A DNA stretch of 11,010 nucleotides from Planctomycetota bacterium (GCA_035384565.1 DAOOIT010000114.1:1-11010), one strand, 5' to 3'; counted from the stretch's first letter, positions 1-6,322 are shown. Notes: generated by a model not told the origin, from the letters alone. Numbers and translations are program-made.

Positions 1-1096
1 TCTCGGCCATGAAGGCCTGGTCCACGCGGATGGACTTGTAGTAGGTCTGGTGGTCAAGGCGGCCGGAGGCGTAGTTGTAGCCGGACGAGTTGCCCGCCGC
101 GACGTTGTAGGGCATGTTGAGGCACCGCGCGATCTCGTTGAGGATTTCCTTCTTGAACTCGGCGTAAGTCGTGGCCGGCTGCATCGGCTCGACCTGCGAC
201 ATCTTCCAGCCGCCCGGCATGGTCAGGAGCATGTTCCGCTCGAGCTCCACGAGGTCCATCGGCTCGACCTGCTCGGCCTCGCCGTTGGCCGGGGCGTCGG
301 TGTAGAGGATGCCCGCGAAGTCGGCCGCCGCCTCGGCAGCGCCGAGCACGGCCAGCGTGAACCGCCGAAGCTGCGCAAAGAGCGGCAGCGCGGGTGTGAT
401 CTCGGGGATGCCCCGGTGTTGGCCCGGCCGGTCCTGGCGGAAGACGTGAATCATGTGCGCGGCGGGAACCGTGCGGAACTCGTCGCGGAAGCCCCACGCG
501 CCGCTGCCCGGATGATTCTTCAGGACGTGGTAGGCCACCGGGTTGCCGAAGCCGTCCAAGACGATGCCGTCCACCTCGCGCCGGTCCAGCAGGTAAGCCT
601 CTGGGCTGGTCACGTGGTCGGCCTCGATGAGTTGAAGGTCGAGTTTGACCGGGTGGTCGAGGACGGGATTGTTGACCAGGATGGCGAACGCCTCTCCGTC
701 CTGCGCCCGGGCCATCCGCATGGTGCGGAGCTTCTCGGCCAGGGCAATCTCGCGGGCCCAGCGGTCGAACTCGTGTTCGATCTCATTGTTCGCCTCGTCG
801 CTGTCGGTGAGCATCTGCAGCCGCGGCCCGGTGCCGATGGTGTCGTTGGCCAGCGTCAGCACGATGCCCCGCGCGTAGGAGTTGTTGGCCACCTCGTAGC
901 GGGCGCGGTTGCGGAGCGTCCGCCGGACGGCCGCCGACGCCGCCGCGTCGGCCGAGAGGGCGTCGGCGTTGGCCCAGTGGCGGCGGTTGTCCTCGGTCGT
1001 CGCGGCCGAGTCGAACCGTCCACGCACCCGCCGAACGGGCACGGCCCGCAGGCGGCTCAGGGCAATCGGTCTCTTGGTCGCGACGGTGCTGCTCAT
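1..1096 (-). CDS. Phage portal protein, lambda gpB-like (C-terminus beyond window)
   Basis: The portal forms the dodecameric ring at one head vertex through which the terminase pumps DNA and to which the connector and tail attach. The 365 residues visible resemble the lambda gpB family: an Arg-rich N-terminus, a WANAD segment followed by NNSYARGIVLTLANDTIGTG (about residues 61-80), an AHMIHVFRQDRPGQHRGIPE stretch, and near the left edge the hallmark SGYNYASGRLDHQTYY. The family is usually about 500 residues, so roughly the last quarter lies outside the window. The start at 1096 has the Shine-Dalgarno TTGAGGAAC six bases upstream. It follows the gpW-position gene by 40 bp and is the last visible gene of the packaging run. 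The family call is from recognised motifs. No frameshift is seen. Confidence 0.93.
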   Translation of the reverse strand, partial: MSSTVATKRPIALSRLRAVPVRRVRGRFDSAATTEDNRRHWANADALSADAAASAAVRRTLRNRARYEVANNSYARGIVLTLANDTIGTGPRLQMLTDSDEANNEIEHEFDRWAREIALAEKLRTMRMARAQDGEAFAILVNNPVLDHPVKLDLQLIEADHVTSPEAYLLDRREVDGIVLDGFGNPVAYHVLKNHPGSGAWGFRDEFRTVPAAHMIHVFRQDRPGQHRGIPEITPALPLFAQLRRFTLAVLGAAEAAADFAGILYTDAPANGEAEQVEPMDLVELERNMLLTMPGGWKMSQVEPMQPATTYAEFKKEILNEIARCLNMPYNVAAGNSSGYNYASGRLDHQTYYKSIRVDQAFMAE

Positions 1097-1136
1097 CTGT
1101 TCCTCAAGCCTCTGGTCTCAAGCCTCCGGTCTGCCT

Positions 1137-1334
1137 TCAGGACGCCCCCGGCGGCACGAGCTTGGTCACGCGCAGCCCAAGACCCTTGGACTTCGCCGCC
1201 TCCTTGGAGGCCAGATACCGGTCCGCCTCGATCTGCTCGGTGAGGCTGTGCTGCTCCACGGAGCCTGAATCGCCCGCGGCCCGCTTCGGGCCAGCGGCGT
1301 TCTGGCGGATGGTGTTGTCGAGGTCCTCGGCCAT
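1137..1334 (-). CDS. Small conserved phage protein in the gpW (head-tail connector) position
   Basis: A 65-residue hydrophilic, largely helical protein starting MAEDLDNTIRQNAAGPKRA and ending KLVPPGAS. The start at 1334 is preferred over an in-frame ATG 33 bases upstream because GAGGAAAGG sits four bases before it. It lies between the terminase genes and the portal, where lambda has gpW, the roughly 68-residue head-completion protein. Size and position match gpW, but I see no sequence motif proving homology, so gpW function is inferred from synteny only. The middle segment SVEQHSLTEQIEADRYLASK looks like a conserved helix pair and I recall similar short proteins next to portals of related prophages. 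It could also be a scaffold or portal chaperone. Confidence 0.72.
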   Translation of the reverse strand: MAEDLDNTIRQNAAGPKRAAGDSGSVEQHSLTEQIEADRYLASKEAAKSKGLGLRVTKLVPPGAS

Positions 1335-1767
1335 GCCCTTTCCTCTGAAAGACAAAAGGCCCTTCATGCCCCACGAAGCGGGACACGCCTGCCTGCCGAA
1401 GCCTCGGCGTAGGCAGGAATCTTCTCGCCTACTGGGATACTTACCCGGCGCAGGCGCGAGATGACGGACGGGAGAAGGGATTTCGGCGGGGAGGTTCTAC
1501 GGGTAGCGTTTGAGGACGGAAGAATTCCTGTCGGCGGCACCGGCGAGCCGGCAGGTGGCGGGCAAAGTGGTAACGTTCTTGACCAGTCTGGGGCGCAACT
1601 GGCAACCGTTCTGACCGGTTTCAGCCTGGACATTGGCTGGGAACGGAAGCGCGGCGGTCTCCCACTTGATTCTGCTCTGCGCAACACGTAATCGCACGCC
1701 GTGTTTCCGCACAGTTGGTCAAGTGATAGCGGACGTAAGACGGGACTGGGCCGATTGGCTGCCCAGG
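1335..1767 (-). other. 433-bp gap in the packaging operon without a convincing gene
   Basis: Between the zinc-ribbon gene and the gpW-position gene, open frames exist on both strands (for example 1461-1691 plus and 1497-1712 minus). None has a good Shine-Dalgarno, a family resemblance, or continuity with the flanking genes. The interval holds one palindrome (1388-1417). It also has two imperfect direct repeats, AACGTTCTTGACCAGT (1572-1587) and AACCGTTCTGACCGGT (1604-1619). Base composition is somewhat less GC-skewed than in the genes. It may be a decayed gene, an inserted repeat unit or a regulatory spacer. Confidence 0.5.
1388..1417. repeat. Palindromic element A (CCTGCCT...AGGCAGG)
   Basis: A 30-bp imperfect palindrome. 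Outer arms CCTGCCT (1388-1394) and AGGCAGG (1411-1417) enclose an inner stem GCCGA/TCGGC around AGCC. The outer arms recur in the elements at 4475-4507 and 4698-4717 with different cores, so the three look like one REP-like family. It lies in the gap upstream of the gpW-position gene. Confidence 0.75.
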
Positions 1768-2019
1768 CTACTCATCGCCCTTCTCGTAGGTGGTGAGCCG
1801 CCGGCCGCAGTGGCGGCACTCCCGGCGGCGGAGGACTCGCCCGCCGATGGCGGCACGGGTATAGAGCACGTGGAAATGCCGGCACCCGCAGCGCGGACAC
1901 TCCAGGCCACGTCGGTTGGCCGCGCTGGTCAGAGAACAGGCAGGGCTTGCGGCCCCAGCCGCTGGCGGCACTGCGGATAGGTCTTCCGGCCTTCCGGTTG
2001 TGTTGGCACGCTCGTCCAT
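1768..2019 (-). CDS. NrdR-like zinc-ribbon protein
   Basis: An 83-residue protein. The first 38 residues are low-complexity and Ala/Pro-rich. The C-terminal half is a four-cysteine zinc ribbon, CPRCG (Cys41, Cys44) and CRHCG (Cys68, Cys71), followed by RRLTTYE. The pattern RRRECRHCGRRLTTYE closely recalls the zinc ribbon at the N-terminus of NrdR, the ribonucleotide reductase repressor, but the ATP-cone domain that follows in NrdR is absent. The ATG at 2019 directly abuts the terminase stop (2020-2022), indicating translational coupling. Small zinc-finger proteins of the Ogr/Delta type activate late genes in P2-like phages. A late-gene regulator or DNA-binding packaging accessory is therefore possible, but this is inference. 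The ribbon itself is clear. Confidence 0.75.
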   Translation of the reverse strand: MDERANTTGRPEDLSAVPPAAGAASPACSLTSAANRRGLECPRCGCRHFHVLYTRAAIGGRVLRRRECRHCGRRLTTYEKGDE

Positions 2020-4290
2020 CTACCGCTTGCTCCGCTGGAGTTCGGATAGTCTCACGCGCTCACGCTTGACTGCGGCCTTCGCGTCCGTGCCGGGCAGTAC
2101 CACGCCCTGCATCGACGCGGCCACCGCGCAGCCGACCAGGCAGTCCAGCCAGTGGTTTTCCGATGCCTCCGGGCGCAGCTTCCACTCGTCCACCACGCGG
2201 CCTCGCCCCTCGGTCTTCACGCGGTATTCGCTGGTCAGATGCTCGGCCAGGAGGCGATGCGCTTCCGGGTCGCGGCCGAAGAGCGATAGGCACCCCTTGT
2301 CGCCCATCGCCACGGCGAGGCGCGCGTGGATGAAACTCTTCCAGTAGTTCGAGTCGAAGAGCACGTGGCGGATGGCCCGCCGACCATGCACGCTCGGGAT
2401 GCGCCAGTTCAGGCCCACCCGGTCGCCGCGCTTGCGGCGGTACTCCGAGAACGGGATGCTCGATGCGCCCACGAACCGCCCGTGGCTGGGCATGAGGACC
2501 GCCGCGTGCTGCGACTGGCGACAGAACTGGTAGACCACATCCGTCGATGTGCCCCAGTTGGCGTCGATGAGGCATCGCTCGACCTTCAGGTGCGCCCCGT
2601 CTTCGCGCCGCCACTCGCGGCCCAAGAGGTCATTGGTCAAGGTCTCCAGCCCGGCGTAAATCGCGCCCTCCAGCCCCGCGCCCTTGGCAGCGAGCTGGAG
2701 CGTCCGCGTCGCGTCCCGCAAAGTAAAGTAGCGCCTCTTCTGGTCGGGATAGGCGTTGTAATCGAGGACATAGCCCGTGAAGTCTTCTGCCCAGGCCGCG
2801 ACCAGCCAGAAGAGGAGCTTGCCCTGCACGTCGATAAACATCGTCAGGTGGTCCGCGCCGAGGGGGACTTCGCCGCAGCGATAGCCGTTGAGCTTCTGGG
2901 CCACCTGGTCGGCGGTGAGGAGCTCATCATCCTCGACGCCCTTCTCCGGCAGCGGCTCGTTCTGGTACTCGGCGAAGAACGCCGCCTCGTCCTGGAGCTT
3001 GAGATTCATGGCGTGCTGGATGGCACTGGCCTCGTCGTGGTTGAACCGCTCCGGCCAGGCCACCACTGCGCCGTCATCGAGCGCCTCGCGGTTGGCCTCG
3101 TAGAACGCCGTCGCCTCCCGCATGTCGCCGTGGACGCGAAGGCTCTCGGCGCGAATCTCGGCGTACTTGGCCCAGAGCTTCTCGTTCGCGGGGAACGAAT
3201 AGACCATCCGCGTGCGTTCGCCGTTCCATTCCGGGTGCTTCTCCCGGTCGAGGATGCTGTCGGCCATGTCGCCGGGGCGGATGACCGTGCAGGGCATGAT
3301 GCCGCTGATCTTCTTGCCTGGCCCCGCGAGGCCCAGCACCGCGCCCGCAAGAATCCGCTCCCGCGTGGCGCACTGGGAAAGCGACCGCGCCGACTCGTCC
3401 GTCTGCGGGTCGTCCAGGACCACCAGCGACGGGCGGACGGTCTGGCCATCGGCCCGCTTGTACTTCATACCCCGGATGCGGCCGGTGATGCCTGCCACTT
3501 TGATGATGGCCCCGCTGGCCTTCGAGCCGGGCATGGTTGGCAGAACGACCTCGTTCGCCGTCCAGCCGATGTGCGTCCTTTCGCCCTTGTAGAGCTGGCC
3601 CGAGCACCGGTTGGCGATGCCGTCGAGGCACCGGATGGGGTGGACGACCTCGGGGAAGTCGGCCTCCAGGAGGTCGTTGCCGTCGAGCTCCATCTTGATG
3701 CTGTCGAGCATCTCGATGGCGTGGACCTCGGACGCGCCGATGAGGCAGACGAACTCGCGGTGGCCGTAGAGCACGGCCCAGAGGCACGCACACTCAGCGA
3801 TGCTGGTCTTGCCGCTGCCCCTGGGCATGGCCAGGGCGAAGAGGCCGCCGTGCAACACCGCCTGCTCGATGCGGGCGATGACCTTCAGGTGGTCGGACGA
3901 CCAGCCCAGGTAGAACGTCATCGGGAAATACGCCTGGCAGAAGAACCGAAAGTCCCTCTCGGCCGCTGCTTTGCGCTCCGGGTCCACGACGGCGGGCAGT
4001 TCGCCGATGTCGCGCCCGGCCTCGGAGAGCGCCCGGTTCCGCGCGGCGGCGCGTTCCTTGAGCGCCTCGTACTCGGCGCTGGGGTCAACGACCTTCCTCG
4101 GCGCGTGCCGCTGGTCCACCAGCCACGCCACGTAGCGGAAGAGGTCCACGCGCCGCCCGTCGCCGATGCGAAAGCCCGCCCGCATGCGATGGCGGTAGAG
4201 CTGGCGCTCGTCCAGGACCGTCCCCAGCGGCGTCGAGTTCAACAGCCGCGCCAGGTCGGCGGGCTTGAGGTTGCGGGGGTCAATCGCCAC
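2020..4290 (-). CDS. terL: Phage terminase large subunit, GpA-like (ATPase plus nuclease)
   Basis: The motor that translocates DNA into the prohead and cuts concatemers. With the GTG start at 4290 it is 756 residues. The ATPase has Walker A MPRGSGKTS (about 155-163) and Walker B VVLDDPQTDE (about 290-299). The C-terminal RNase-H-fold nuclease shows three acidic motifs: MFIDVQGKL (Asp about 487), CLIDANWG (Asp about 576) and NHWLDCLVG (Asp about 716). The GpA family fits the lambda-type portal downstream. The first 110 residues precede the motor and carry a small HTH-like segment resembling the neighbouring small terminase. The GTG start is chosen because AAGGAG lies 10 bases upstream and it overlaps the previous gene by only 11 bp. 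An in-frame ATG at 4323 lacks a Shine-Dalgarno. Both catalytic centres look intact. Confidence 0.95.
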   Translation of the reverse strand: MAIDPRNLKPADLARLLNSTPLGTVLDERQLYRHRMRAGFRIGDGRRVDLFRYVAWLVDQRHAPRKVVDPSAEYEALKERAAARNRALSEAGRDIGELPAVVDPERKAAAERDFRFFCQAYFPMTFYLGWSSDHLKVIARIEQAVLHGGLFALAMPRGSGKTSIAECACLWAVLYGHREFVCLIGASEVHAIEMLDSIKMELDGNDLLEADFPEVVHPIRCLDGIANRCSGQLYKGERTHIGWTANEVVLPTMPGSKASGAIIKVAGITGRIRGMKYKRADGQTVRPSLVVLDDPQTDESARSLSQCATRERILAGAVLGLAGPGKKISGIMPCTVIRPGDMADSILDREKHPEWNGERTRMVYSFPANEKLWAKYAEIRAESLRVHGDMREATAFYEANREALDDGAVVAWPERFNHDEASAIQHAMNLKLQDEAAFFAEYQNEPLPEKGVEDDELLTADQVAQKLNGYRCGEVPLGADHLTMFIDVQGKLLFWLVAAWAEDFTGYVLDYNAYPDQKRRYFTLRDATRTLQLAAKGAGLEGAIYAGLETLTNDLLGREWRREDGAHLKVERCLIDANWGTSTDVVYQFCRQSQHAAVLMPSHGRFVGASSIPFSEYRRKRGDRVGLNWRIPSVHGRRAIRHVLFDSNYWKSFIHARLAVAMGDKGCLSLFGRDPEAHRLLAEHLTSEYRVKTEGRGRVVDEWKLRPEASENHWLDCLVGCAVAASMQGVVLPGTDAKAAVKRERVRLSELQRSKR

Positions 4291-4579
4291 GGGCGGCCAT
4301 CTCCTTCGCCAGCCAGGCAGCATAATGCACGAGGTTGACCGTCCCGTCGGCGTTCACCGGCGCGCCCGCCTCGATGTCCCGGCGGATGTTCTCGACGGTC
4401 GCGTACCGAGCGCCCACGGCCGCCAGGACGCGGGTGGCCTGCTGGAGCGTCATGGCCGACGGGCTCAGCGCCCCCCTGTCTGCCGTGCCGGGCACGGCAC
4501 AGGCAGGCGCGCCGCCGGGTGCGGCAGGGCCTTGCGGCGGGTGCGGGGCAATCTGCCCGGAATCTTCGCTACGCGACAT
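4280..4579 (-). CDS. Putative small terminase subunit, Nu1-like HTH protein
   Basis: A 99-residue protein overlapping the large-terminase start, where phages encode the DNA-recognition subunit. Residues 43-95 look like a compact winged HTH of Nu1 type: a helical start (TLQQATRVLAAVGARY), then TVENIRRDIEAGAPV, a turn with NADG, and VNLVHYAAWLAKE. Lambda Nu1 has the same order of an HTH, a 'G.PV' turn, and an aromatic helix ending in a Trp. The N-terminal 42 residues are Pro/Gly/Ala-rich and probably disordered. Residues 25-35 are encoded exactly by a 33-bp palindrome (4475-4507). The start at 4579 has the Shine-Dalgarno GGAGGGG nine bases upstream. An internal Met43 has no Shine-Dalgarno. The assignment rests on position plus fold resemblance. 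At 99 residues it is shorter than Nu1 (about 180), so the oligomerisation part may be missing. Confidence 0.65.
   Translation of the reverse strand: MSRSEDSGQIAPHPPQGPAAPGGAPACAVPGTADRGALSPSAMTLQQATRVLAAVGARYATVENIRRDIEAGAPVNADGTVNLVHYAAWLAKEMAARGD
4475..4507. repeat. Palindromic element B, in frame inside the small-terminase gene
   Basis: A 33-bp palindrome. The inner stem GCCGTGCC/GGCACGGC (4482-4489, 4491-4498) has a one-base centre. The outer arms CCTGTCT/AGGCAGG match those of elements A and C. It encodes exactly 11 codons (PACAVPGTADR) of the gene on the minus strand, in the flexible N-terminal tail, like an in-frame palindromic insertion. Confidence 0.78.
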
Positions 4580-4675
4580 AAGTCTTTACCCCTCCGAAAC
4601 ATGCGACATCAGGAATTCCGCGCTTTTCCGGCAGATTGCCCTTGGCATGTCCGCCCGGCCACGGCCTGATCGGAT

Positions 4676-4692
4676 CGCTGGCATGGCCAGCG
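4676..4692. promoter_or_regulatory. Perfect 7-bp inverted repeat, possible operator
   Basis: CGCTGGC (4676-4682), spacer ATG, GCCAGCG (4686-4692). It lies 43 bp before the first plus-strand start. It could be an operator for the ribbon-helix-helix protein encoded in the same cassette, or simply a GC-rich chance dyad. No second copy is seen at other promoters in the window. Confidence 0.35.
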
Positions 4693-4697
4693 CGAAA

Positions 4698-4717
4698 CCT
4701 GCCTGTCGGCAGGCAGG
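4698..4717. repeat. Palindromic element C in the leader of the plus-strand cassette
   Basis: A perfect 8-bp stem CCTGCCTG/CAGGCAGG with the tetraloop TCGG. It ends five bases before the AAGGAG Shine-Dalgarno (4722-4727) of the gene at 4736, so in the mRNA the hairpin would sit directly against the ribosome binding site. It shares its outer arms with elements A and B. Confidence 0.75.
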
Positions 4718-4735
4718 CCGAAAGGAGCGAGAACC

Positions 4736-5020
4736 ATGAAGACGACGCGAATCGACATCGAAGGGCCGCTCGGAAGCGCGACCATCCGCCGCGACGGCCG
4801 GCGGATCGTCATCACCGGAACGCGGGTGACGAAGGTCGTCGAGCGCCGCGACGGCGAAGGCGTGCCGGTCGGCGAGGCGTTCCAGCTTGAGGCCGACGCC
4901 AGGGACACGGCGCTGAACGGGCAGGTCGCCCGGACGCTCCAGTGCTACCTCGACGGCCACCGCGGCACGGCCGGCGACGTCGCCGCGTACCGGCGGGTCA
5001 TCGAGACCTTCGAGGACTGA
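4736..5020 (+). CDS. Hypothetical protein, 94 residues
   Basis: No family recognised. The first 50 residues look like a chain of beta-strands: RIDIEGPLGSATIRRDGRR, then IVITGTRVTKVVERRDG, then VGEAFQLEAD. This suggests a small beta-barrel or sandwich. The last 40 residues look helical (TALNGQVARTLQCYLDGHRG, DVAAYRRVIETFED). It is charged and has no signal peptide or membrane segment, so it is probably cytoplasmic. The start at 4736 has AAAGGAG eight bases upstream. It is first in the plus-strand cassette, 45 bp before the ribbon-helix-helix gene. Codon use is GC-rich like the neighbours. Coding status is supported by the Shine-Dalgarno, the operon position and the ordered protein pattern. Confidence 0.75.
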   Translation: MKTTRIDIEGPLGSATIRRDGRRIVITGTRVTKVVERRDGEGVPVGEAFQLEADARDTALNGQVARTLQCYLDGHRGTAGDVAAYRRVIETFED

Positions 5021-5065
5021 AACGCAAGCGTGGCCGGCGCTATCCGGCAAGGAAAGGAACGAACT

Positions 5066-5500
5066 ATGGCCAAGGGCAACGAGAACGTTTTGGGCGTGTC
5101 GATTGGCAAGGGGCTGATTGACCGGCTGAAGAAGCAGGCGGTCCGCGAGACCGCCAAGTTGGAGCGGCCCGTGACGGTCACCGAGATCGTCAAGGACGCG
5201 GTGGAGGAGTACCTCGGCTACTGGGAGACCGGCATCAATGCCGCCGAGTTCCAGAAGGCCGGGACCGACGACCCCGCCGACCCCGGCAAGGAACTGCGGG
5301 ACCTGGTCCAGGACTGCGTCTCGCCGGAGGCCGCGGCGGTGATGGCCACGGCTCTCCTGGGGGCGCGTCCGACCGGCGACGACGCCGTGGACCGCGGCGT
5401 CCGTTGGTTCGCAGAGCAGTTGGCCGAGGTTCTCGGTGGCTGGGACCGCGCGAGCGACATCTTGGCCGAGTTGGGCTACATCACCATCGACCACAGGTAG
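5066..5500 (+). CDS. Ribbon-helix-helix (CopG/Arc-type) DNA-binding protein
   Basis: A 144-residue protein. Residues 8-52 (VLGVSIGKGLIDRLKKQAVR... VTVTEIVKDAVEEYLGYWE) fit a ribbon-helix-helix fold: a short strand, a basic helix, then a second helix beginning after V-T-V-T-E. Such proteins dimerise and bind short inverted repeats, often repressing their own operon. Residues 75-144 are a helical C-terminal extension of unknown role (ELRDLVQDCVSPEAAAVM, VRWFAEQLAEVLGGWDRASD) that could mediate oligomerisation. The start at 5066 is chosen over an in-frame GTG at 5030 because AAGGAAAGGA lies just upstream. It lies 12 bp before the HARE-HTH gene and so is probably cotranscribed. No adjacent toxin is apparent, so it is not obviously an antitoxin. 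Confidence 0.78.
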   Translation: MAKGNENVLGVSIGKGLIDRLKKQAVRETAKLERPVTVTEIVKDAVEEYLGYWETGINAAEFQKAGTDDPADPGKELRDLVQDCVSPEAAAVMATALLGARPTGDDAVDRGVRWFAEQLAEVLGGWDRASDILAELGYITIDHR

Positions 5501-5512
5501 GAGGTGCAAGCC

Positions 5513-6322
5513 ATGAAGAAGAAAGAGGTCGTCATCGGTGGCCGCTACCTGGCGAAGGTCAGCGGCCGGGTCGTGCCGGTGCGGATCACCGGCGAGTCCA
5601 GGTACGGCGGATGGGACGCGGTCAACGTCGAGACGAACCGCGCCGTCCGCATCAGAGGGGCGCAGCGGCTTCGCAGGCCGGCCGACGCCGCAACGCGCCA
5701 AGCAATCGCCGGCGAGGAGACGGACATGAGCAAGGCAAGAAAGGTCGTGTTGGGCCACGTCTATTCGGTGGCCGTGGGCGGCTCGTACCTCCCGGTGCGG
5801 GTCGACTCTGGGCTCGGGCACGGGCGGTACGAGGGCACGGTCTTCCAGCCCGACGGCAAGCAGAAGACCGTGAAGTTCTCCACCGACCGCGTCCGGGGCG
5901 ATGGCCAGCCGGAGGACCAGTGGCGGAAGAAGCAGGAGGCCGGCAAGCAGGAGCGCGAGACCCAGGCGCTTCAGACGGCCGCCAAGGTCGCCTCGAAGGT
6001 CCTGGGCGTCCCGGTCGGCGTCGTGCCGCCGAAGCCCACGGTCACCGAGACCGCTGACGAGCCGAAGCCCGGCAAGAAGGCCGAGCGCGCCGATGGCACG
6101 ATGAGCGGCCTCGACGCGGCGGCGAAGGTCCTGGCCGACGCGGGCGAGCCGCTCAACTGCCGAACAATCGTCGAGCGGGCCGTCGAGAAGGGGTACTGGA
6201 AGACCGGCGGCAAGACGCCGTCCGCGACGGTCTACGCCGCCATCCTTCGGGAAATCCAGAAGAAGGGCGATGCGTCGCGGTTCGCCAAGGCCGACCGCGG
6301 GATGTTCACGCTCAAGGCGTAG
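5513..6322 (+). CDS. Tandem beta-domain protein with C-terminal HARE-HTH domain
   Basis: A 269-residue protein in three parts. Residues 6-54 and 78-128 are two copies of the same small beta-rich domain, probably SH3- or KOW-like: VVIGGRYLAKVSGRVVPVRI against VVLGHVYSVAVGGSYLPVRV, ending AQRLR and TDRVR. A charged linker (about 130-195) leads to residues 197-269, a HARE-HTH winged helix (MSGLDAAAKVLADAGEPLN, VEKGYWKTGGKTPSATVYAA, DRGMFTLKA). The HARE-HTH family is known from RNA polymerase delta, ASXL proteins and restriction or DNA-modification enzymes, and is thought to sense DNA state. The start ATG at 5513 has AGGAGGT upstream. An in-frame ATG at 5726, preceded by GAGGAG six bases upstream, could give a second, shorter product. 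The gene is convergent with the methyltransferase. Confidence 0.82.
   Translation: MKKKEVVIGGRYLAKVSGRVVPVRITGESRYGGWDAVNVETNRAVRIRGAQRLRRPADAATRQAIAGEETDMSKARKVVLGHVYSVAVGGSYLPVRVDSGLGHGRYEGTVFQPDGKQKTVKFSTDRVRGDGQPEDQWRKKQEAGKQERETQALQTAAKVASKVLGVPVGVVPPKPTVTETADEPKPGKKAERADGTMSGLDAAAKVLADAGEPLNCRTIVERAVEKGYWKTGGKTPSATVYAAILREIQKKGDASRFAKADRGMFTLKA
5714..5728 (+). promoter_or_regulatory. Internal Shine-Dalgarno plus ATG within the HARE-HTH gene
   Basis: GAGGAG (5714-5719) lies six bases before an in-frame ATG at 5726 (Met72), exactly at the boundary between the two duplicated domains. It could yield a 198-residue isoform with one beta domain plus HARE-HTH, or be the relic of two separate genes that fused. 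Confidence 0.45.

Larger units (their letters stand above)
4580..4735. promoter_or_regulatory. Divergent intergenic region between the packaging operon and the plus-strand cassette
   Basis: These 156 bp separate the leftward small-terminase gene from the rightward cassette, so promoters in both directions are expected here. I cannot identify confident -35/-10 pairs; a host with non-sigma70-like spacing or very GC-rich promoters would explain that. Visible elements are the Shine-Dalgarno sequences of both flanking genes, a perfect dyad at 4676-4692 and palindrome C at 4698-4717. The second plus-strand gene encodes a ribbon-helix-helix protein, a type that often autoregulates from such dyads. 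Confidence 0.5.

Noticed and set aside
1461..1691. A 76-codon plus-strand frame in the packaging-operon gap
   Set aside because: It looks protein-like in places but has no Shine-Dalgarno, runs against the operon and matches no family I recognise. Left as noncoding pending comparison with relatives.
2326..4338. A 670-codon open frame on the plus strand opposite the large terminase
   Set aside because: It is the antisense shadow of a gene with intact ATPase and nuclease motifs. Its product is His/Arg/Val-rich with no recognisable motif and no good Shine-Dalgarno.
5066..5500. Ribbon-helix-helix protein as an antitoxin of a toxin-antitoxin pair
   Set aside because: Neither neighbour looks like a known toxin (no RelE, MazF, PIN or Fic motif). 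The long C-terminal extension is also not typical of such antitoxins.
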